A stretch of 64,000 bases of DNA from Miltoncostaea sp963770865. Lineage in GTDB: Bacteria > Actinomycetota > Thermoleophilia > Miltoncostaeales > Miltoncostaeaceae. Positions 58,922 to 64,000 of the stretch are shown piece by piece. The notes below the pieces were generated by a model. The model worked only from the letters and a program-made list of their open reading frames with translations. It was not told the origin of the DNA and made no database searches. The stretch's first letter is position 1. Each line of letters begins with the position of its first letter. Position numbers and translations under genes: made by a program. The stretch lies in assembly GCA_963770865.1 (NCBI GenBank), contig CAVYRD010000002.1, positions 1-64,000 on the forward strand. The letters are read 5' to 3'.

Positions 58922-60150
58922 TGTCCCGCGAGGCGACGATCCTGCACGCCGACCTCGACGCCTTCTTCGCGTCGGTCGAGCAGCGGGACGACCCGGCCCT
59001 CCGCGGGCGCCCCGTCGCGGTGGGCGGCGGCGTGGTCACGGCCGCCAGCTACGAGGCCAAGGCGTTCGGGGTCGGCAGCGGCATGGGCGGCGCGCAAGCG
59101 CGCCGGCTCTGCCCCGGCCTGCTGGTGGTGCCGCCGCGCTGGCCGGCCTACGTCGAGGCGAGTCGCGCCGTCTTCGCGGTCTTCCGCCGCACGTCGCCGG
59201 TCGTGGAGGGGCTGTCGATCGACGAGGCGTTCCTCGACGTCCGCGGCATGGGCCGCAGCGTCGGCTCGCCCCTCGAGATCGCGACGGGGCTGCGCCGCGC
59301 GGTGCTGGAGGAGGTCGGGCTGCCGATCACGGTCGGCATCGCGACCACCAAGAGCCTCGCCAAGATCGCGAGCGCCCTCGCCAAGCCCGACGGCCTGCTG
59401 CTGGTGCCGCCAGAGGAGGAGCTGGCCCTTCTGCACGGCCTCGAGGTCGAGCGCCTGTGGGGCGTCGGCCCGGCCACGGCGGCCCGGCTGCGCGCCCGCG
59501 GCATCGCGCGCGTCGGTCAGATCGCGCGGATGGACGAGGGCGCGCTCGTGCGCCTGCTCGGCCGGGCGGGCGGGCGCCACCTGCACGCGCTGGCCCACAA
59601 CCGCGACCCGCGGCCGGTGCGCTCGGGGCGGCGGCGGCGGTCGTACGGGGCGCAGTCGGCGCTCGGGCGCCGGCCGCGCTCGCCGCAAGAGCTGGACGTC
59701 GCGCTCATCGGGCTGGCCGACCGCCTGACGCGGCGCATGCGCTCGGCCGAACGCACGGGGCGCACCGTCGTGCTGCGGCTGCGCTTCGAGGACTACACCC
59801 GCGCGACCCGCTCGCGCACGATCCGCGACCCGACGTCCGCGTCGGCGACCGTGCTCGCCGTGGCCCGCGCGCTGCTGGAGGAGGCACGCCCGACGATCGC
59901 CGAGCGCGGCCTGACCCTGATCGGGATCGCCGTCTCGCGCCTCGACGGCGAGGACTCGGGCCAGCTCACGCTTCCGATCGACGAGGAGCCGCCGGGGGCC
60001 GCGCTCGACGCCGCCCTCGACGCCGTGCGCGACCGCTTCGGCCCCACCGCGCTGACGCGCGCGTCGCTCGCGGGGCGCGACCCCGGCCTCGCCGCGTTCC
60101 TGACGCCGGGCCGCCGGGGCCGGGGCGGCCCGCAGCGCGGACCGTCGTGA
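58921..60150 (+). CDS. dinB: DNA polymerase IV (Y-family)
   Basis: A 409-residue translesion polymerase. ILHADLDAFFASVEQRDDPALRGRPVAVGG (catalytic Asp), SYEAKAFGVGSGMGGAQARRLCPGL, VVEGLSIDEAFLDVRGM (catalytic Asp-Glu), GIATTKSLAKIASALAKPDG, helix-hairpin-helix LEVERLWGVGPATAARLRARGI, and the little finger domain. GTG at 58921 (VSREATILHAD) is the family-like start and lies at the end of the SOS box; GTG at 58915 is also in frame. Start and box overlap, so the transcript is probably leaderless or very short-leadered. The C-terminus is Gly/Arg-rich without a clear beta-clamp motif. Confidence 0.95.
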   Translation: MSREATILHADLDAFFASVEQRDDPALRGRPVAVGGGVVTAASYEAKAFGVGSGMGGAQARRLCPGLLVVPPRWPAYVEASRAVFAVFRRTSPVVEGLSIDEAFLDVRGMGRSVGSPLEIATGLRRAVLEEVGLPITVGIATTKSLAKIASALAKPDGLLLVPPEEELALLHGLEVERLWGVGPATAARLRARGIARVGQIARMDEGALVRLLGRAGGRHLHALAHNRDPRPVRSGRRRRSYGAQSALGRRPRSPQELDVALIGLADRLTRRMRSAERTGRTVVLRLRFEDYTRATRSRTIRDPTSASATVLAVARALLEEARPTIAERGLTLIGIAVSRLDGEDSGQLTLPIDEEPPGAALDAALDAVRDRFGPTALTRASLAGRDPGLAAFLTPGRRGRGGPQRGPS

Positions 60151-60285
60151 CGCGTGGGATCGACCGGCGTCACCGCCGGGAGCCTCGGGGGGTGGGACGC
60201 CGGCTGCGCGGCGGGGACCGCGGTCGCGGCCCTCGCCGTGGCGATGCGGCTCGTCGTGCGGCGGCGCCCCCGCCTCACCCGGCGA

Positions 60286-60513
60286 TCAGGCCTGCGTCGG
60301 GACTCCGGGCCGCGAGCGCGAGCCGGGCCAGCGCCCGTCCGACAGCGCCCGCGAGTCGAAGCGCGCCGGCCCGATGGCGCCCTCGCCCCAGCAGAGCTCG
60401 TGGCCGCGGCCCTCCCGATCGAGGGCGTAGCGGCTCCCGTCCGGCCGCTGGTAGACCGCCAGCCCGCCGCCGTCGCCGACCAGCCGGTCCTCGTGCATCG
60501 GGTACTCCGACAT
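60286..60513 (-). CDS. small hypothetical protein
   Basis: A 75-residue protein, MSEYPMHEDRLVGDGGGLAV then YQRPDGSRYALDREGRGHELCWGEGAIGPARFDSRALSDGRWPG. Two short YxxPDGxxY / RGHELCWG strands suggest a small beta domain. ATG at 60513 has AAGGGGGGT seven bases upstream. No family is recognised. Confidence 0.55.
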   Translation of the reverse strand: MSEYPMHEDRLVGDGGGLAVYQRPDGSRYALDREGRGHELCWGEGAIGPARFDSRALSDGRWPGSRSRPGVPTQA

Positions 60514-60582
60514 GGAAGACCCCCCTTTCATCACTCAGGGTGACGGGGGCGTCCCCGGGTCGGACCGGAGCCGGCCCCCTGA

Positions 60583-60606
60583 CCCCGCCCCGCCGAAGGG
60601 GCGGGG
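60583..60606. terminator. GC-rich hairpin
   Basis: Perfect 9-bp stem CCCCGCCCC / GGGGCGGGG with a 6-base loop, located about 85 bp beyond the stop of the peroxiredoxin operon (minus strand) and upstream of the small hypothetical gene. Likely terminates the operon. Confidence 0.5.
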
Positions 60607-60690
60607 GGACATGAGCCTGCCCCGGCCCGGGCACCCCCGGCTAGAGCCCCTAGGGTGCGGCGCGCCACACCTCCGGCGGCGCCGGCGCGG

Positions 60691-61146
60691 TCACCCGAAG
60701 GCGCCTCCCGGCCAGGCGACGCCGGCGTACCGCTCGATCACCGGCCCCGGTGGCGGCGGGACGGGGCTGAAGAGGCTGGTCCGCACGGTCGTCCCGGGGA
60801 AGACGCGCGCGAACGGGTCCGAGTCGAACGCCCACGGGTCGCGGGCCACCGTGACGGCGCCCCCGTAGTGGACCGCGTCGACCGCGAGGGTGGTGACGCA
60901 GACGAGGGCGTCGCCCAGCAGCGGGATCCACCACGCGAGGGCGTCGCGCCGCGCCTGCTGGACCTCCGGGGCGTCGAACGGCACGCGGGCGTCGTCGACG
61001 GCGAGAGCGCAGACGTGCGCCCAGGCGTTCGCCACGGGCTCGCCGGCCAGGCAGCGCGGGTCGGCGCGCAGGCGCCGGCCCCGCGCGCCGCGAGCCGTGG
61101 ACAGGCGGGCGCCGTCCCAGACGAGGCGCGACGAGCCGGCCCTCAC
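60691..61146 (-). CDS. hypothetical protein coupled to the peroxiredoxin gene
   Basis: A 151-residue protein: SSRLVWDGARLSTARGARGRRLRADPRCLAGEPVANAWAHVCALAVDDARVPFDAPEVQQARRDALAWWIPLLGDALVCVTTLAVDAVHYGGAVTVARDPWAFDSDPFARVFPGTTV. GTG at 61146 overlaps the peroxiredoxin stop (GTGA), so the two are translated together. I recognise no domain. Two cysteines could take part in redox chemistry with the partner (speculative). Confidence 0.7.
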   Translation of the reverse strand: MRAGSSRLVWDGARLSTARGARGRRLRADPRCLAGEPVANAWAHVCALAVDDARVPFDAPEVQQARRDALAWWIPLLGDALVCVTTLAVDAVHYGGAVTVARDPWAFDSDPFARVFPGTTVRTSLFSPVPPPPGPVIERYAGVAWPGGAFG

Positions 61147-61667
61147 GACGGGACGCGCCAGTCCGGCCGGATCGCGCGGGCGATCTCGCGCATGTCGTGG
61201 CGCAGCTCCTCCATGGTGGGGCGGCCCCAGTACCAGTAGCCGTTGTACGCGCGGTGGATCGTCAGGTCGGGCAGCAGGGAGAAGGCCGCCGGCTGGTACG
61301 GCTCGTGGACCGTGTCGGTCGTCTCGCGCAGGCCGAGGCGGTCCAGCCAGCGCCGCCCGTCGTCGGAGAGGAACGTGAACCGCGCCCCCAGACCGGCGCG
61401 GAAGGCCGCCTGCTCGGCCGGCGGGTCGACGCTCAGCACGACGAGCCGCGCGTACGCCACCTCGAACTCGTCCTGGAGCGCCGTGACCTCCCGCAGGTGG
61501 CGCTGCTCCTTGGGGCAGAACCATCCGCGCGAGGTGAGCACCACCAGCGGGTCGCCGCCGGCGATCTCCGAGAGGCGGCGAGGGCGGCCGGTGTGGTCGG
61601 GCAGGTCCAGATCGGGGAAAGCCACCCCCGGGACCAGCTCGTCGAGACCCTGCGTCGTCACGCCCAT
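61143..61667 (-). CDS. peroxiredoxin (AhpC/TSA family)
   Basis: A 174-residue thioredoxin-fold protein: GVAFPDLDLPDHTGRPRRLSEIAGGDPLVVLTSRGWFCPKEQRHLREVTALQDEFEVAYARLVVLSVDPPAEQAAFRAGLGARFTFLSDDGRRWLDRLGL. The Cys in GWFCPKEQRHL stands at the peroxidatic position, and the preceding Ser/Arg replaces the usual PxxxT context (TSRGWFC). No resolving cysteine is seen, so it would be a 1-Cys type using an external thiol. The closing YWYWGRPTMEELRHDMREI is typical of this branch. First gene of a two-gene operon. Confidence 0.88.
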   Translation of the reverse strand: MGVTTQGLDELVPGVAFPDLDLPDHTGRPRRLSEIAGGDPLVVLTSRGWFCPKEQRHLREVTALQDEFEVAYARLVVLSVDPPAEQAAFRAGLGARFTFLSDDGRRWLDRLGLRETTDTVHEPYQPAAFSLLPDLTIHRAYNGYWYWGRPTMEELRHDMREIARAIRPDWRVPS

Positions 61668-61826
61668 GCGTCGCTCCTCGTGCGCCGTTCCGCGGTCCCC
61701 GAGCGGGCGCCACCGTTACGGCCGCCCCGGTCCGAAAATACGGTGATACGACGGTCGTCCCGCATCGGGGACGCTCCTACCGTGGATCGCACGCAATCAC
61801 GCGTTCCCGGAATGAAGGAGACAGCG

Positions 61827-62120
61827 ATGCAGCTCTACGCGATCAGGCGGCGCAACGGGTGGGCCTCCCCCGACGCCCTGCAGACCACGGCCGGCATCTC
61901 GAGCACCGAGGGCGACAAGCCCGGCTCGGGCGTCCGGTGGATCCGCAGCTACGTGCTCGGCGAGGACGCCGGCGACCTCGGCACCCTGTGCATCTACGAG
62001 GCGGACGGCCCCGAGGCGATCCGGGCCCACGCCCGGGCGACCGGGATGCCGGCGACCGAGATCACGCCGGTGGCCGACACGGTGTACGTGCGGCCCGACC
62101 CGGTGCCGGCCGCGAGCTGA
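61827..62120 (+). CDS. DUF4242-type small protein
   Basis: A 97-residue ferredoxin-like-fold protein: QLYAIRRRNGWASPDALQTTAGISSTEGDKPGSGVRWIRSYVLGEDAGDLGTLCIYEADGPEAIRAHARATGMPATEITPVADTVYVRPDP. The WIRSYVL...GTLCIYEA...IRxHAxxxGxPAxxI pattern is the DUF4242 (SCO4226-like, nickel-binding) signature. ATG at 61827 with AAGGAG nine bases upstream; an ATG at 61812 is also in frame. Confidence 0.88.
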   Translation: MQLYAIRRRNGWASPDALQTTAGISSTEGDKPGSGVRWIRSYVLGEDAGDLGTLCIYEADGPEAIRAHARATGMPATEITPVADTVYVRPDPVPAAS

Positions 62121-62182
62121 GCGGGGAGCGCCGGCGGTCGTGGCATCGACCGCCGGCGCTGTCGCGGCCCAAGGGGCCTACG

Positions 62183-64000
62183 ATGCCCGGCATGGCCACT
62201 CGAACCGCGCTCGTCGGGCGCGAGGCCGAGCGCGCGCGGCTCGACCGCGCGCTGCAGGACGCTGCCCGGAGCCGCGGGGGCCTCGTGCTGCTGTCCGGGG
62301 AGGCCGGAGTGGGCAAGACGCGCCTCGCCGAGGAGCTCGCCTCCGCGGCCGGGGGCCCGGTGCTCTCGGGCGCGGCCCGCCAGGGTGCGGCGGCCGCATA
62401 CGGACCGGTGGTCGCCGCCTTCCGCTCCCACCTGCGCGGACGGCCGGACGCCCTGGACGGCTGCGGCCCCCTGCGGGCGCACCTGGCGCTGATCCTCCCC
62501 GAGCTGGGCGAGGCGGCGGCCTCGGGCGACGGTGCGACGCTCGTCGAGGCGGTCCACGCCGGCCTGGCGCACATCGCCCGCGAGGCGCCCGTGCTGGTGC
62601 TCCTAGACGACCTGCAGTGGTCCGACGACGCGACCCTGGAGCTGCTCGCGACCCTGGCCGAGCCGCTCGCCCGGCTCCCGGTGCTGGTGGTCGCCGGCTA
62701 CCGCTCCGACGGCCTGTCCCGCGACCACGCCGTGCGCCGCCTGCGCACCGAGTTGCGGCGCGCAGGGCGCCTGGAGGAGCTGGCGCTGGCGCCCCTGGAC
62801 CCCGACGGGACCACCGCCCTCCTGGCGCAGGTCCTGCGCGGCGCGCCCTCCCCGGCGCTGACGCGCACGATCCACGATCGCACGCAGGGCGTCCCCTTCT
62901 TCGTCGAGGAGCTGGCGCGCGCCCTCCGCGCCACCGGCGCGCTCACCGCGGGCGCCGACGGCCTGGAGCTCTCCGAGGACGGTCAGGTCCCGGTGCCGGA
63001 CACCGTGCGCGACGCGGTGCTGATGGGCGCATCCGAGCTCTCGCGCGACGCGCGGGCGGCGGCGGAGGCGGCCGCCGTCGCCGGCGAGGCGTTCGACCTG
63101 GACGTCGTGGCCGCCGCCGCGAGCGCCTCCGGGCTGGCGGAGCTGGTGGAGCGCGGCGTCATCGCCGAGGACGGCCTCGGCCGCGGCGCGTTCCGCCACG
63201 CGCTGACGCGCGACGCGTTCTACGCCGAGGTGCCCTGGCTCCAGCGCCGGGCGCTCCACCGCCGGATGGCCGAGGCCCTGGAGGCGGGGGGGGCGCGGAG
63301 CGCCGAGGTGGCGACCCACTGGCTCGGCGCCCGCGACGAGGCCCGCGCGCGGGACGCCCTGCTGCGCGCGGCCGACGAGTCGCGCGCGGTGCACGCCCAC
63401 GGCGATGCGGTTCGCGCCGGCCGCCAGGCCCTGGAGCTGTGGCCGGAGGACGACGACGCGGAGAGGCGCATCGCGGCCCTCGGCGCGTACGCCTCGAGCG
63501 CCGAGCTGTCCGGCCACCTGGCCGAGGCGGCGCGGGCCTGGCGCGAGATCAGCGCGCTCGCCGACGGCCAGGGTGCGCGGGAGCGGATGGCCGTCGCCGA
63601 GCGCCGGCTGGCCGCGGTCCACAACCTGACGGGGGATCGCGAGGCGGCCCTGAGCGCCCGGCACACCGCGGCGGAGGCGTTCGCGGCCGCGGGCCGGCAC
63701 GCCGAGTCGGCGGTCGAGCGGCTGGCGATCGCCGAGGCGCAGGTCGCGGGCGCAAGCTATCCGGGCGGGCTCGAGGCGGCGCGGGAGGCCGGGCGGGAGG
63801 CCGCCGCCGCAGGACGACACGACCTCTCCGCCCGGGCGCTCGGCGTGGAGTCCGCGGCGCGCGCGCGGGGCGGCGATCTGCAGGGCGCGCGGGACCGGGC
63901 ACAGGCCGGCCTGGCGCTCGCCCTCGAGCACGGCCCGACCTCGGTCGCGGCGGAGCTCTACCAGCGCCTCGGCGTCGTCATCTACCACGGCGCCGACTAC
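62183..64000 (+). CDS. large AAA-ATPase regulator (LAL/LuxR type), cut by window end
   Basis: An open frame of at least 606 codons runs to the window edge. It starts MATRTALVGREAERARLDRAL, then Walker A LSGEAGVGKTRLAEELA and Walker B VLVLLDDLQWSDD, followed by sensor and arm regions (VPFFVEELARAL, FRHALTRDAFYAEV) and helical TPR-like repeats (EAARAWREISALADG, REAALSARHTAAEAFAAAGRH). This is the MalT/LAL plan; a C-terminal LuxR HTH is expected beyond 64000 but not visible. ATG at 62183 or 62192. No frame jumps within the visible part. Confidence 0.88.
   Translation, partial: MPGMATRTALVGREAERARLDRALQDAARSRGGLVLLSGEAGVGKTRLAEELASAAGGPVLSGAARQGAAAAYGPVVAAFRSHLRGRPDALDGCGPLRAHLALILPELGEAAASGDGATLVEAVHAGLAHIAREAPVLVLLDDLQWSDDATLELLATLAEPLARLPVLVVAGYRSDGLSRDHAVRRLRTELRRAGRLEELALAPLDPDGTTALLAQVLRGAPSPALTRTIHDRTQGVPFFVEELARALRATGALTAGADGLELSEDGQVPVPDTVRDAVLMGASELSRDARAAAEAAAVAGEAFDLDVVAAAASASGLAELVERGVIAEDGLGRGAFRHALTRDAFYAEVPWLQRRALHRRMAEALEAGGARSAEVATHWLGARDEARARDALLRAADESRAVHAHGDAVRAGRQALELWPEDDDAERRIAALGAYASSAELSGHLAEAARAWREISALADGQGARERMAVAERRLAAVHNLTGDREAALSARHTAAEAFAAAGRHAESAVERLAIAEAQVAGASYPGGLEAAREAGREAAAAGRHDLSARALGVESAARARGGDLQGARDRAQAGLALALEHGPTSVAAELYQRLGVVIYHGADY

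Overview
The window is very GC-rich, with dense genes that mostly use ATG or GTG starts and purine-rich ribosome binding sites. Gene content (DUF2254, DUF2182/DUF1326, DUF4239, DUF4126, RTX-like secreted proteins, an ECF41-type sigma factor, many LuxR-type regulators, an SOS box of the CGAAC-N4-GTTCG type) fits a soil actinobacterium, most likely class Thermoleophilia (Solirubrobacterales). The taxonomic call is inference from family composition only. No intact tRNA or rRNA gene was found.

Layout. (1) 1-11.2 kb is a mobile or accreted region. Two 93-bp copies (33-125 and 11125-11217) each end in the 3' half of a tRNA-Lys gene and carry three CGAGAC repeats at 10-bp pitch, like the ends of integrated elements. 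Between them lie an IS256 remnant, an IS110 element with a structured non-coding 5' region, a STAS protein, a DUF2254 membrane protein, a CobW remnant beside a zinc-binding ABC lipoprotein, a putative GxGD membrane protease, two cell-wall hydrolases, and a plasmid-type replication initiator with iteron-like repeats. (2) 11.2-21 kb holds small blocks (two methyltransferases, a conserved unknown, a lipoprotein plus His/Cys-rich protein pair, a truncated TPR protein, DUF1326-DUF2182, a VOC/MarR pair). Four copies of a 33-bp motif ending in CGGCCCAT, the same end as the tRNA-Lys fragments, lie in the gaps between these blocks. (3) 21-46.8 kb is ordinary chromosomal accessory content: exonuclease III, hydrolases, secreted RTX-like and Ig-like proteins, an M20 peptidase coupled to a DUF1611-like P-loop protein, several NTF2/SnoaL-like proteins, an alcohol dehydrogenase, DUF1254 proteins, a 9-residue-repeat protein coupled to an RDD protein, and an MFS exporter. 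(4) 46.9-49.4 kb is an IS110 element followed by an IS481 element. (5) 49.4-64 kb holds regulator-centred modules: a LuxR gene divergent from a cupin/NTF2 operon, a LysR gene divergent from a methyltransferase, an ECF41 sigma factor divergent from its oxidoreductase, LexA-controlled DNA polymerase IV, a peroxiredoxin operon, and a large ATPase-type regulator that runs off the right edge.

A recurrent oddity is that about seventeen real genes or segments are split by single-base frame jumps. In every case examined, removing one base restores a family-like protein, and no active-site residue or stop codon is otherwise damaged. This points to systematic one-base insertion errors in the assembly more than to pseudogenes, so these genes are annotated as single CDSs with the jumps noted. 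Truly truncated genes (IS256, CobW, the STAND/TPR protein, the FAD monooxygenase) are marked separately.
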